A stretch of 64,000 bases of DNA from JALJPB01 sp963933115 (GCA_963933115.1 CAWVSL010000003.1:54253-118252), one strand, 5' to 3'. Positions 8,458 to 18,381 are shown, counted from the stretch's first letter. Notes: generated from the letters alone by a model not told the origin. A program made the numbers and translations.

Positions 8458-10193
8458 TGGATGAGTTAAAGCTTTATACTTATATTGCCGTTTTCGGCTC
8501 TTTTGCCGTTTATTTTGGTATAGCATGGTGGGCTCGTGCAGGCTCTACTAGCGAATTTTATGTTGCGGGTGGTGGTATCACACCGATGCAAAATGGTATG
8601 GCAATTGGTGCTGATTGGATGAGTGCTGCGTCATTCATTTCAATGGCAGGAATGATTTCCTTCCTAGGTTACGGTGGCTCAGTTTTCTTAATGGGTTGGA
8701 CGGGTGGTTATGTATTACTCGCCATGTTACTTGCGCCATATATGCGTAAACACGGTAAATTTACGGTACCTGAGTTTATTTTTGATCGTTATTATTCAAA
8801 AGCTGCACGTATTGTTGCGGTCGTTTGTTTAATTATCGCTTCATTAACTTATATCATTGGTCAAATGAAAGGTGTCGGTGTTGCTTTCTCTCGCTTCTTA
8901 GAAGTTGATTATGCCTTAGGTTTAGGTATTGGTATGTTTGTTGTTTGGGTATATGCTGTACTTGGTGGCATGAAAGGCATCACTTATACGCAAATTGCTC
9001 AATATTGTGTGATGATTTTTGCTTATACCATTCCAGCCGTTTTCATCTCGTTACAATTAACAGGTAATCCAATTCCACAACTTGGTTTAGGTAGCACACT
9101 TGCTGATGGTAGCGGTGTTTATTTGCTTGATAAGTTAGATATGGTCGTTACTGATTTAGGCTTTAAAGAGTACACTACAGACAACATGGGCGGTACATTA
9201 AATATGTTCGCATACACTATGTCGTTAATGATCGGTACTGCAGGCCTTCCTCACGTAATTATGCGCTTCTTTACTGTGCCTTCTGCACAAGCAGCTCGTT
9301 CTTCAGCCGGTTACGCCTTAGTATTTATTGCCTTATTATATACCGTTGCTCCTGCAGTTGGTGCCATGGCACGTTTGAACTTAATGAACACCATTGAGCC
9401 AGTAGCGGGTCAAAATATGGAATATTCTGAGCGTCCACAGTGGTTCAAAGACTGGGAAAAAACAGGTTTATTACAATTTGAAGACAAAAATGGCGATGGT
9501 AAAATCCAATACACGGCAGGCGAAACCAATGAAATGGTGAAAGTTGATCGTGATATTATGGTGCTTGCTAATCCTGCAATTGCGAATTTACCTAACTGGG
9601 TCATTGCTCTAGTGGCGGCTGGTGGTTTAGCCGCTGCATTATCAACGGCCGCCGGTTTGCTATTAGCAATATCTTCCTCAATCTCACATGATTTAATGAA
9701 AGGAGTGTTAACGCCCGATCTTTCAGAAAAGAATGAGTTATTGGCAGGTCGAATTGTGATGACTATCGCCATATTAATTTCCGGTTACTTGGGGCTGCAT
9801 CCTCCAGGATTTGCTGCCGGAACGGTCGCACTAGCCTTTGGTTTAGCGGCATCATCGATATTTCCTGCATTAATGATGGGAATATTCTCTAAAACGATGA
9901 GTGGTACCGCTGCAATAGCAGGTATGTGTTCAGGTATTGGTATTACGATGTTGTATGTATTCCAACACAAAGGCATATTATTTATTGACGGTACATCCTT
10001 CCTTGGTAGTATGGATCCAAACTGGTTCTTCGGTATTTCACCTAACGCTTTTGGTGTTGTTGGTGCAATTGTTAACTTTGCTGTAGCATTCGCTGTACTT
10101 AAAGCAACAGGTCCAGCACCAGCGCATATTCAGACAATGGTTGATAATATGCGTAAGCCAGGCATTAACGCTACTGAAGCTCATGCACACTAA
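8457..10193 (+). CDS. Sodium:solute symporter, VC_2705 type (acetate/propionate-like)
   Basis: A 578-residue SLC5-type secondary transporter with about 12-14 membrane segments. The N-terminal EFYVAGGGITPMQNGMA and the IGADWMSAASFISMAG block are typical of ActP-like transporters, which import acetate or related short carboxylates with sodium. An insertion at about residues 335-370 is hydrophilic and includes an EF-hand-like loop (D343-x-N-x-D347-G-x-I350). It ends with AAGGLAAALSTAAGLLLAISSSIS-type helices and a histidine-rich tail (EAHAH). A strong terminator follows. The CrbS/CrbR-like pair downstream supports an acetate role. Substrate assignment remains inference. Confidence 0.88.
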   Translation: MDELKLYTYIAVFGSFAVYFGIAWWARAGSTSEFYVAGGGITPMQNGMAIGADWMSAASFISMAGMISFLGYGGSVFLMGWTGGYVLLAMLLAPYMRKHGKFTVPEFIFDRYYSKAARIVAVVCLIIASLTYIIGQMKGVGVAFSRFLEVDYALGLGIGMFVVWVYAVLGGMKGITYTQIAQYCVMIFAYTIPAVFISLQLTGNPIPQLGLGSTLADGSGVYLLDKLDMVVTDLGFKEYTTDNMGGTLNMFAYTMSLMIGTAGLPHVIMRFFTVPSAQAARSSAGYALVFIALLYTVAPAVGAMARLNLMNTIEPVAGQNMEYSERPQWFKDWEKTGLLQFEDKNGDGKIQYTAGETNEMVKVDRDIMVLANPAIANLPNWVIALVAAGGLAAALSTAAGLLLAISSSISHDLMKGVLTPDLSEKNELLAGRIVMTIAILISGYLGLHPPGFAAGTVALAFGLAASSIFPALMMGIFSKTMSGTAAIAGMCSGIGITMLYVFQHKGILFIDGTSFLGSMDPNWFFGISPNAFGVVGAIVNFAVAFAVLKATGPAPAHIQTMVDNMRKPGINATEAHAH

Positions 10194-10227
10194 GTAAAAT
10201 GTAAAAACATAGAAGAGAAAACGTAAC

Positions 10228-10278
10228 AAACTTTGAGTTGGGGAAGTGACTATTCATCCTCACCTCAAAGTTTTTTTC
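10228..10278 (+). terminator. Terminator of the DUF4212-symporter operon
   Basis: A hairpin with 10-bp arms AAACTTTGAG (10228-10237) and CTCAAAGTTT (10264-10273) is followed by further Ts to 10277. The 26-nt loop could itself pair partly. Its position 35 bp after the symporter stop fits a rho-independent terminator. Confidence 0.85.
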
Positions 10279-10302
10279 AATTAAAAAAAAGATGAAAAAT
10301 AA

Positions 10303-10743
10303 ATGAATAAACATACTAGAATTGCTTTTATGATTGCGCCAATTTTGGCGGTTATAGGTTATATCGCGGCTGATTACTATAAAGAAAATCAAGCAAATGA
10401 TGATAAAATTATTAAACTTGTACCTGTCAGTCATTGTGATGTTATTAATGAGTCGTGCATTCTAAAAGCCGGTGATTTTGAAGTAAATGTTTTTGATAAA
10501 AAAGGCATGACGACAGTAAATTCGACATTCCCGCTCGATACTGCAACACTTTTTTTAGTGGACAAAGAGAATAACTCTAAGCAATATCAATTAGGTATGA
10601 TTGAAAGCCCTTATTATTGGCATACTAGAACCAACCTGAGAAGCCTAGCCGGTGAAAAGGGTGAAAGTTATAAAATTCGTTTGATTATTAATATTAAAGG
10701 TGGTCGTTATATTGCTGAGTTTTATACCCAAACGACAAAATAA
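10303..10743 (+). CDS. Conserved hypothetical membrane-anchored protein
   Basis: A 146-residue protein that I cannot assign to a named family. One hydrophobic segment (about residues 8-25, IAFMIAPILAVIGYIAADYY) is followed by a soluble region of alternating short strands, probably periplasmic and beta-rich. Two cysteines (SHCDVINESC) are seven residues apart and could form a disulfide. It starts 25 bp after the symporter terminator and ends 66 bp before the CrbS-like kinase. That placement between transporter and sensor suggests an accessory role in the same module, but nothing in the sequence proves it. Confidence 0.65.
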   Translation: MNKHTRIAFMIAPILAVIGYIAADYYKENQANDDKIIKLVPVSHCDVINESCILKAGDFEVNVFDKKGMTTVNSTFPLDTATLFLVDKENNSKQYQLGMIESPYYWHTRTNLRSLAGEKGESYKIRLIINIKGGRYIAEFYTQTTK

Positions 10744-10809
10744 GTTGAGACGGTGCGGTCAATAAGTGCTACAACATTATCAAATCAACGTTTATTTTAT
10801 TGAGTACAT

Positions 10810-13800
10810 ATGTTCCCTAACTGGCAACTCATCACTTTAAGTTTCACCTATATTGGTTTAGTGTTTTTGGTGGCTTATTTAGGTGATAAATTTCGTCATA
10901 GTCTGGTTAAAAAATCTCAACCAATAATTTATGCTCTTAGTCTAGGTGTTTATTGCACTTCTTGGAGTTTTCTCGGTACTACTGGTCAAGCTTCATCTAA
11001 TTTTCTTTCTCATATACCTATTTATCTGGCACCCATTTTATTATTCGTTTTTGCCTGGCCTTTTATTCAGCGAATTATCCGCGTTAGTTTAAAACTTAAT
11101 TTAACCTCTATTGCTGATTTGCTAGCCTCACGTTTTGGCAAGTCACATAACCTCGCTATTATGGTAACTTTAGTTGCGTTAGTCGGCACTATGCCATACA
11201 TCGCATTACAGCTTAAAGGCATTGTTTACTCCTTTGGGCAACTGCAAAGTGAACCTAATCAAATTACTTGGCGTTTTGGCCTAATTGTTAGTCTTGTACT
11301 GGCTGGTTTTACCATAGTCTTTGGTATTCGTAATCTCGATGTTACTGAACGCCATCCAGGGGTTATGTTAGCTATAGCTTTTGAGTCTTTAATTAAACTT
11401 ATTGCCTTTGTCGCTGTAGGCTTATTTGTTTGTTTTGTTTTGTTTGACTCACCAATGGATATTTGGCGTCAAGCCAGTGCAAATGAGTTACTAGAGCAAC
11501 AACTTGAAATGCCAAATATTAGTGCTATGTTTGCCATGACTGTGATTTCAATGGCGGCATTTATTTCATTACCTAGACAATTTCAAATGATGGTGGTGGA
11601 ATTAAAAGATGAAAAAGATACTTGGCTTAGTCGTCGAGTTTTCCCTATCTATTTATTGATTTTTGCTTTATTTCCTATTCCGTTAGGTCTGGCGGGCCAA
11701 CTCTTATTAGATGGTAATATACCTGCAGATGCCTATGTTTTATTTTTACCACAGACAGGTCAGCAATCATGGTTAACCTTACTTGCTTTTTTAGGTGCGA
11801 TTTCAGCCGCCAGTTCAATGGTGATTGTTTCTGCAATCGCGCTAAGTACCATGTTAAGTAATGAGATTGTTTTTCCATTATTATTTCGTCCATCAAAAAA
11901 TAAAGATCGGGACTTTTCCGAATTTAGAATCCGTTTATTAAATATTCGAAAGCTCTTAGTATTAATGGTTATTTTACTTGGCTACGGTGTGTTTTTGATG
12001 GCATCACCTGATACCTTATCGTCACTTGGTGAAATAGCCTTTGGTGCGTTTGCCCAATTAGGACCGGCATTAGTTGCCGCTTTTTATTGGCGAAAAGCTA
12101 GTTTAACTGGAGTTTACGGTGGTATATTAGTTGGTTTTATGGCGTGGTTGACACTCAATTTTCTTCCTCAATTTGGCCTATATCAACAACCCTTTGAGCA
12201 AGGGTTTTTACCCGTCAATACCACAGTAACATTGATGAGTTTAGCCGCTAATTGCATCGTGATGTGGGCACTGACAAAAATCAGTCGTCAGAGTGTGCAA
12301 GAGCGCGTACAAGCATCATTATTTTTAGAATGGCAGCCACCTAAGTTGTCCAATTTTCAAAAGAATCGTTTGCTCGATTACCGAGAATTAGAGTTGCTAG
12401 CTTCACGTTTTGTTGGCGTTGAAAAAGCCGAGTCCAGTTTTAGCGAATTCCAATCACAGCACTTTATCAATAAAGATAATAATAACGCTTACAACCAGTT
12501 ATTGCGCCACCATACGGAGAATATTTTAGCGAGTGTTATGGGGGCATCTAGCGCTCGACTGGTTTTGTCCTCAGCACTTGATGGGCGTGATATTGCGCTT
12601 GATGAAGTCGCCGCTATGGTTGAGGATGCGTCAAACCAGCAACAAGAATTTAGCCAAAATTTATTACGTAGTGCCATCGAAAATGCGAGTGAAGGTATTT
12701 CGATTGTTGATCATGAGTTAAAATTGGTCGCATGGAATAAAAAATATTTAGATCTCTTTGATTACCCGAAAGAACTTATTTTTGTTGGTAGCCCAATAGA
12801 AAGACTTATTCGCTGTAATGTTGAACGTGGCCTTTGTGGTGCTGGTGATATTAATCAGATGGTAAACAAACGGTTAGAATACTTACGTACCAGTGCAAAG
12901 CATAGGTCAGAGCGTCAACACCAAAATGGTCAAGTGATTCGTATTGAGGGTAATCTGCTACCGGGTGGTGGTTTTGTTATGGTTTTTTCTGATATTACGG
13001 CCTATAGGCAAGCTGAAAATTTATTAAAAGAAGCAAACCAAGACTTAGAAACACGCGTCGTAGAACGTACGCAAAAATTAGCACAAACTAATGAAGCGCT
13101 AGCGATAGCCCGTGAAAAGGCTGAGCAAGCCCACATTAAAAAAAGTCAGTATTTAAAAGCCTGTAGTCATGATTTAATGCAACCTCTTGAAGCTGCGAGG
13201 TTATTTACTGCTGCCCTTGGCGAGCAAGATAACCTAACTAAAAACCAAAAAAGGCAAGTTGAAAACATCGATCACTCGTTGGAAGTTGCCAATGACTTAT
13301 TGGCTGACCTGGCTGAGATTGCTCGTATTGAAAGTGGCAATATTAGACCTCATTTACAAAGTTTTCCATTAGCAGAAATTTTTGATAGCTTGGCATTAGA
13401 ATTTGCTGCCAAAGCGGAAGAATATCGTGTGATATTTAAAGTGATCAAAACAAAAGCTTGGGTACGCTCTGATAAAAACTTATTACACCGTATACTGCAA
13501 AATTTAATTGGCAATGCTTTTAGTTATGCAAGTCCTGGTAAAGTCATACTAGGCGCAAGGTATAAAAATAATATCGTGAGCATCCATGTTCTTGATGATG
13601 GCCCGGGTATCCCATATGATAAGCAGCAATTAGTCTTTGAGCAATTCATCCAGCTTGATACCCCGATGAATAACAAACATTCAATAAAAGGCTTAGGGCT
13701 AGGACTCAATATAACCGAAAGTTTTTGTCAGTTACTTAATCATCCACTAAAGTTAAAATCTATTCCCAGCAAAGGCTGTAATTTTATTGTGATTTTGCCT

Positions 13801-14253
13801 AAAGTGGTCGAGCAGGTCATTACCCCGTCATTAGTACCAAAAAGTAATCACGGCTTAAAAGGTGTCAGTGTGTTATGTATTGATAATGATCTAGAAATTT
13901 TAAATGGGATGAAAGAGTTATTAACTGCATGGCAATGCCATGTATTAACGGCTGATTCGGTAAGTAATGCTTTAACAGTGTTTAGTGAACATAGTGATGA
14001 AGTTGAAATTTTATTAGTAGATTATCAATTAAGTAAAAATGAGGATGGCTTAACACTGATTCGCGATTTAAGAGCGCAATGCCAACACGATATACCTGCC
14101 ATTTTAATTACGGCACAAACAGGTGAGGATATTGAAGAAAAGGCTAGAAAAGATGATGTTAGTTATATGAAAAAATTAGTAAAACCCGCAGCGCTTAGAG
14201 CAATGATGAGTGCGAAATTGGCGAAGCAGTTATCTGCGAATTATTTAACGTAA
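10810..14253 (+). CDS. crbS: CrbS-like hybrid sensor kinase with symporter-type input domain
   Basis: At 1147 residues this is a sensor kinase whose first 490 or so residues resemble a sodium:solute symporter (about 12-13 membrane helices). A PAS domain follows (about 618-735), then a coiled coil and a HisKA domain with phospho-acceptor H787 in ACSHDLMQPLEAAR. A HATPase domain lies at about 885-1000 (N, DDGPG and GLGLGL boxes). A C-terminal receiver has phospho-acceptor D1071 in LVDYQL. CrbS proteins work with CrbR to switch on acetyl-CoA synthetase and acetate use in Vibrio and Pseudomonas. The adjacent response regulator and symporter fit that role. The inducing ligand is not known from sequence. 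Confidence 0.85.
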   Translation: MFPNWQLITLSFTYIGLVFLVAYLGDKFRHSLVKKSQPIIYALSLGVYCTSWSFLGTTGQASSNFLSHIPIYLAPILLFVFAWPFIQRIIRVSLKLNLTSIADLLASRFGKSHNLAIMVTLVALVGTMPYIALQLKGIVYSFGQLQSEPNQITWRFGLIVSLVLAGFTIVFGIRNLDVTERHPGVMLAIAFESLIKLIAFVAVGLFVCFVLFDSPMDIWRQASANELLEQQLEMPNISAMFAMTVISMAAFISLPRQFQMMVVELKDEKDTWLSRRVFPIYLLIFALFPIPLGLAGQLLLDGNIPADAYVLFLPQTGQQSWLTLLAFLGAISAASSMVIVSAIALSTMLSNEIVFPLLFRPSKNKDRDFSEFRIRLLNIRKLLVLMVILLGYGVFLMASPDTLSSLGEIAFGAFAQLGPALVAAFYWRKASLTGVYGGILVGFMAWLTLNFLPQFGLYQQPFEQGFLPVNTTVTLMSLAANCIVMWALTKISRQSVQERVQASLFLEWQPPKLSNFQKNRLLDYRELELLASRFVGVEKAESSFSEFQSQHFINKDNNNAYNQLLRHHTENILASVMGASSARLVLSSALDGRDIALDEVAAMVEDASNQQQEFSQNLLRSAIENASEGISIVDHELKLVAWNKKYLDLFDYPKELIFVGSPIERLIRCNVERGLCGAGDINQMVNKRLEYLRTSAKHRSERQHQNGQVIRIEGNLLPGGGFVMVFSDITAYRQAENLLKEANQDLETRVVERTQKLAQTNEALAIAREKAEQAHIKKSQYLKACSHDLMQPLEAARLFTAALGEQDNLTKNQKRQVENIDHSLEVANDLLADLAEIARIESGNIRPHLQSFPLAEIFDSLALEFAAKAEEYRVIFKVIKTKAWVRSDKNLLHRILQNLIGNAFSYASPGKVILGARYKNNIVSIHVLDDGPGIPYDKQQLVFEQFIQLDTPMNNKHSIKGLGLGLNITESFCQLLNHPLKLKSIPSKGCNFIVILPKVVEQVITPSLVPKSNHGLKGVSVLCIDNDLEILNGMKELLTAWQCHVLTADSVSNALTVFSEHSDEVEILLVDYQLSKNEDGLTLIRDLRAQCQHDIPAILITAQTGEDIEEKARKDDVSYMKKLVKPAALRAMMSAKLAKQLSANYLT

Positions 14254-14277
14254 AAACCGTTAACCCAAGTCTTTGTG

Positions 14278-14934
14278 CTATTCAGACAATCCAGTATTCG
14301 TTAAGTTTAACTGGCTAATAGTAATAACTGCTTGGGTTCTATTACGAACATCAAGTTTGCGGAAAATTGCAGTCGCGTGAGCCTTGATTGTTGCCTCTGA
14401 GACATGCAAGTCATAAGCTATTTGTTTGTTAAGCATACCTTGAGCAAACATCATTAAAATACGGTATTGCTGCTGTGTTAAGCTTGCAACCCTGTCGGCA
14501 ATATCGCTGTAATCTACAGATTTCTCTATTGCTTGGAATTTTGCAGGCAACCATAACTCACCAAGAAGTACTTGTTGAATTGCGTTAAATATCTCATCAA
14601 CAGGCGTTGATTTTGGCACAAATCCCGCCGCGCCAAACGTCATTGCTTTACTTATCGTACTGTGATCTTCATGAGCTGAAACAATAACCACAGGAATTTG
14701 AGGAAAATGATTTCTAACATGAATTAAAGTATTAAAACCATGGGCACCAGGAATATTAAGATCAAGTAACACTAGATCGCTATCACTATTACTTGTTAAT
14801 AATTGCTCTAATCCCTCAATTGTCTGTGCTTCAAACCACTGAGTTGTCACAAGTTTTGTTTTGAGTGTGCCCAACAATGCTTGTCTAAACAACGGATGAT
14901 CATCAGCTATTATTATTTTTTCTGGCTGAATCAT
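14278..14934 (-). CDS. crbR: CrbR-like LuxR-family response regulator
   Basis: A 218-residue two-domain regulator. The receiver spans about 5-122, with acidic pair D11/D12, phospho-acceptor D58 (LLDLNIPGAHG), T/S and K (FVPKSTP) positions intact. The LuxR-type helix-turn-helix spans about 150-212 (LTQQQYRILMMFAQGMLNKQIA, HVSEATIKAHATAIFRKL split across it). It is convergent with the CrbS-like kinase, 24 bp apart, and is presumably its partner. Upstream at 14949-14963 lies GTGTTTAATTAACAC (5-bp arms) and at 15007-15016 the palindrome TTGTTAACAA. Either could be an operator, but both are weak. Confidence 0.85.
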   Translation of the reverse strand: MIQPEKIIIADDHPLFRQALLGTLKTKLVTTQWFEAQTIEGLEQLLTSNSDSDLVLLDLNIPGAHGFNTLIHVRNHFPQIPVVIVSAHEDHSTISKAMTFGAAGFVPKSTPVDEIFNAIQQVLLGELWLPAKFQAIEKSVDYSDIADRVASLTQQQYRILMMFAQGMLNKQIAYDLHVSEATIKAHATAIFRKLDVRNRTQAVITISQLNLTNTGLSE

Positions 14935-15035
14935 ACTGTTTCCTGATTGTGTTTAATTAACACTAAATTTATCAGTTAATATTAAGGTATTCTATCCTAA
15001 TTCTTGTTGTTAACAATAGTGTTAATCATTAATCT

Positions 15036-16505
15036 CTATTTAACAGGTATAGCTTTTAATGTAGCGACTAACAATTGCCAGTATTGGGCAACACTCGCTA
15101 TATTAATTTTCTCATCTGGAGAGTGAGGAAACCTAATCGTTGGCCCAAAAGAAACCATATCCCAATGTGGGTAGGCCGTTTTAAATAAACCGCATTCAAG
15201 GCCAGCATGAATGACCATGACCTCGGGTATTTTACTAAATAATTCTTGATAAGTATTACGAACAGTTTTCATAATAGCTGAACTTGTGTCTGGCTTCCAA
15301 CCCGGGTATGCGCCGCTAAATTTAATAGTAGCCCCAGCAAGTTCAAATACTGATTGCACCATTTGCTGAGCGTCTAAACGGCCATCATCATGTAAACTGC
15401 GAATAAGGGTCATCGCAACAAATTTCGGACCTTTACAGCGCATCACACCTAAATTTAATGAACTTTCAACAATGCCTTTAATATCATCACTCATCCGAAT
15501 TACGCCATTCGGGCAGGCATTTAATGCCCGTAAAATTTGTTGTTGTGTGTGGGGGGTCCAACATAGATCAAAATCTTCTGGTGATATTAATAACATATCA
15601 ATATCAGTTTCAATAGATCCCAAGTTATGACGAATAGTCGATAAATAATCACTCAATGCTTGTTTTAATGATGGGATGTTATCTTGAGCAATAACAAAGC
15701 TGGCATTGGCTTCACGAGGAATAGCGTTACGTAAGCTGCCACCATTAAGCTCGGTTAAGCGAAGGCCAAATTGTTCACTAGCAGTTAATAAGAACCGAAC
15801 CAGTAGTTTATTGGCATTTGATCTGCCGGTATGAATATCGACGCCTGAGTGGCCGCCTTTTAGGCCTGAAATTGATAAATTAAAGGCTTGGCTGCCATCG
15901 GGTACTGCTTCAAAGGCTAAATTAAAACTTGCAGAGCCATCAATACCACCCGCACAACCCATATAAACTTCACCCTCTTGTTCAGAGTCAGTATTAATTA
16001 AGATGTCACCCTCTAGCCAACCGGCTTCTAAACCAAAAGCACCGGTCATACCGGCTTCTTCATCAATAGTCACGAGTACTTCAAGTGGACCATGAGGAAT
16101 ATCATTGCTAGCTAATACAGCAAGTGCTGAAGCCAAACCAACGCCGTTATCTGCACCTAAAGTTGTTCCTTGCGCCGTAACCCAATCACCGTCACTTTCA
16201 GTGATGATATAAGGTTGAATTGGGTCGGTTAAGAAGTCGTGAATCTTATCACTGTTTTTTTGTGGCACCATATCCATATGGGCTTGTAAAATAACACCCT
16301 GAAGGTTTTCCATACCAGCTGCTGCTGGTTTTTTAATAAATAAGTTACCAACAGCATCTTCTTTAATAGCTAAACCCAGGTTTTTCGCCCATTCTTGGAT
16401 CCACAGTGATATTTTTTGCTCATGCTTTGAAGGATGGGGAATACTGCAAATTTTTTCAAATAATTGCCATAACATCGTAGGTTTCAGTTGGGAGAGTGTG
16501 CTCAT
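15036..16505 (-). CDS. pepD: Aminoacyl-histidine dipeptidase (PepD)
   Basis: A cytosolic M20-family metallopeptidase that cleaves dipeptides such as carnosine (beta-Ala-His). The 489-residue length matches the family. Metal-binding blocks are visible: AHMDMVPQ (about residue 75-82), GADNGVGLA (about 117), DEEAGMTGAFGLE (general base glutamate and ligand, about 148) and the C-terminal HAGLECGLF (about 430). The lid/dimer domain lies at about 190-400. It is 28 bp downstream of slmA and probably co-transcribed from coaBC or slmA. Start is ATG at 16505. Confidence 0.93.
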   Translation of the reverse strand: MSTLSQLKPTMLWQLFEKICSIPHPSKHEQKISLWIQEWAKNLGLAIKEDAVGNLFIKKPAAAGMENLQGVILQAHMDMVPQKNSDKIHDFLTDPIQPYIITESDGDWVTAQGTTLGADNGVGLASALAVLASNDIPHGPLEVLVTIDEEAGMTGAFGLEAGWLEGDILINTDSEQEGEVYMGCAGGIDGSASFNLAFEAVPDGSQAFNLSISGLKGGHSGVDIHTGRSNANKLLVRFLLTASEQFGLRLTELNGGSLRNAIPREANASFVIAQDNIPSLKQALSDYLSTIRHNLGSIETDIDMLLISPEDFDLCWTPHTQQQILRALNACPNGVIRMSDDIKGIVESSLNLGVMRCKGPKFVAMTLIRSLHDDGRLDAQQMVQSVFELAGATIKFSGAYPGWKPDTSSAIMKTVRNTYQELFSKIPEVMVIHAGLECGLFKTAYPHWDMVSFGPTIRFPHSPDEKINIASVAQYWQLLVATLKAIPVK

Positions 16506-16533
16506 TGGGTATCCTGATTAAAATATGTGACAG

Positions 16534-17118
16534 TTATGCGCTAGCCATAAAAAATTGCCATTGTTCATTAAAGTTGTCACTGGGCTTTTTAGTGAAATCA
16601 GAACGAACATACTGACCAATTTTACCTTCGGCATAAGCAACTAATAAGTTAGCTAAGGCTTGTTCATTAATTGTAAATCCTTTACCTTCTCTTAATTTTC
16701 TTTCTCGTAATACTTGTTTGAATTGTGACTCTAGTTTTTCAAAAAGTAAATGAACACGGGCACGTAAACGTTCGTTTTCTCCCATGAGCGCATCACCAGC
16801 AAGAATTCGACACATGCCAGGGTTTCGCTCTGCAAAAATAAGTAGTACGTGTAATATATGGTGGCAACGAATTAGGGCTTCCTTATGATCGGATAAAATC
16901 AAATTAATTCGTGAAAAAACGGACTCTTCAATAAATTCAATTAAACCTTCAAACATTCTCGCTTTAGAAGGGAAATGTCGATATAAGGCGGCTTCAGAAA
17001 CACCCACTTGGGCTGCTAATTTTGCTGTGGTAATACGCTGGCCTTGACCAGTTTGTAACATTAAAGCTAAACATTCTAAAATTTGTTGTTTACGGTTAGG
17101 TTTGGCATTGGCCGTCAT
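16534..17118 (-). CDS. slmA: Nucleoid occlusion factor SlmA
   Basis: SlmA is a TetR-fold DNA-binding protein that blocks FtsZ ring formation over the nucleoid. The 194-residue length is standard. The N-terminal helix-turn-helix is clear (ITTAKLAAQVGVSEAALYRH then FPSKARMFEGLI). The C-terminal dimer domain keeps the family-like GMCRILAGDALMGENERLRAR block, and the ending NFNEQWQFF is also typical. It lies 51 bp downstream of coaBC, where most gammaproteobacteria have dut between the two. Confidence 0.95.
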   Translation of the reverse strand: MTANAKPNRKQQILECLALMLQTGQGQRITTAKLAAQVGVSEAALYRHFPSKARMFEGLIEFIEESVFSRINLILSDHKEALIRCHHILHVLLIFAERNPGMCRILAGDALMGENERLRARVHLLFEKLESQFKQVLRERKLREGKGFTINEQALANLLVAYAEGKIGQYVRSDFTKKPSDNFNEQWQFFMASA

Positions 17119-17169
17119 ATTGTATTCTTCTCTTTGGCTATTGTTTTTTATTATTTTCGTATGCTTTTT

Positions 17170-18381
17170 CTAAAGGTTGTCAGCTATTATAGAGACTAAC
17201 TGGTTAGCAACTACTTGCTTACTTGCTAATGTTATTTCAATTTTATTCACTTGACCATCTTGTTGACTAAAAATTGTCAACGCGTTGTTATCACTGTTAA
17301 AACCCTGTCCTGATTTAGCAACATCATTTGCGGCAATCATATCGAGACCTTTTTTTTGTAATTTTTGTAAAGCGTATTGGCTAACGTCTTGAGTTTCAGC
17401 GGCAAAACCGACGGTAAAAGGTTTCTTTGCCATTGCTGCTATATCGGCAACGATATCAGGATTTTTAATTAAATTGAGTTGCAGGGTATCGTTAGACTTC
17501 TTGATTTTTTGCTCGCTAACCTCAGCAATACGGTAATCAGCAACAGCCGCACAGGCGATAAACACATCAGCATGGCTTACTTGATCTAAGACTTGTTGAT
17601 ACATTTCTAATGCACTATTAACTTTTATTACCTTACAACTGTCAGGCGCTTCAATATTCACAGGACCTGATACAATTGTTACTGTTGCACCCGCGTTTTG
17701 TGCAGCTTTGGCAATAGCATAACCCATTTTTCCTGAGCTATGATTTGAAATATAACGAACGGGATCTATTGCCTCTCTAGTGGGCCCAGCGGTTAATAAC
17801 CAGTGTTGGCCTTTGAGGGTATATTTTTGTTTTGTTAAAAAGAATTTGCAAGTTAATTCAACGAGTTCATCAGCGTCTAACATTCGTCCTAAACCAACAT
17901 CGCCACAAGCCTGTTGACCTGCAGCAGGCCCCCAAATATTTACACCCCGGCTTGTTAAGGTTTTTATATTAGCTTGTGTTGCTAGTGCATGCCACATTTG
18001 CTGATTCATTGCCGGGGCAATGGTAATAGGTGCAGCGGTGGCTAAACAAATAGTTGATAGTAAATCATTAGCTAAACCGCCCGTTACTTTAGCAATAATA
18101 TCAGCAGTCGCTGGTGCAATTAGAATTAAGTCAGCCCATTTCGCTAATTCAATATGTCCCATAGCAAGCTCTGCTTGAGTATCAAGCAAACTATCTGCAA
18201 CAGCATTACCTGAAACCGCTTGTAAGGTTAGTGGCGTAATAAAAGCTTTAGCACCTTGTGTCATAACAACACGAATATTTGCGCCATGATCTTTTAGCCG
18301 ACGAACTAACTCGGGTGTTTTATAGGCAGCAATACCACCTGTTATACCAAGAACAATGTTTTTATCCTGAAGTATTTGCAT
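17170..18381 (-). CDS. coaBC: Bifunctional phosphopantothenoylcysteine synthetase/decarboxylase CoaBC
   Basis: Catalyses two consecutive steps of coenzyme A synthesis: CTP-dependent ligation of cysteine to phosphopantothenate, then FMN-dependent decarboxylation. The 403 residues split into the flavin decarboxylase (about 1-185) and the CTP-using synthetase (about 190-400). The decarboxylase has GHIELAKWAD (active-site His), PAMN and ACGDVGLGRM (catalytic Cys). The synthetase has TAGPTREAIDPVRYISNHSS, AAVADYR and KIKK. Start is ATG. It is divergent from radC (80 bp) as in many gammaproteobacteria. Confidence 0.96.
   Translation of the reverse strand: MQILQDKNIVLGITGGIAAYKTPELVRRLKDHGANIRVVMTQGAKAFITPLTLQAVSGNAVADSLLDTQAELAMGHIELAKWADLILIAPATADIIAKVTGGLANDLLSTICLATAAPITIAPAMNQQMWHALATQANIKTLTSRGVNIWGPAAGQQACGDVGLGRMLDADELVELTCKFFLTKQKYTLKGQHWLLTAGPTREAIDPVRYISNHSSGKMGYAIAKAAQNAGATVTIVSGPVNIEAPDSCKVIKVNSALEMYQQVLDQVSHADVFIACAAVADYRIAEVSEQKIKKSNDTLQLNLIKNPDIVADIAAMAKKPFTVGFAAETQDVSQYALQKLQKKGLDMIAANDVAKSGQGFNSDNNALTIFSQQDGQVNKIEITLASKQVVANQLVSIIADNL

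Noticed and set aside
9410..9772. 120-codon open frame opposite the symporter
   Set aside because: Antisense to a conserved transporter with no ribosome-binding site.
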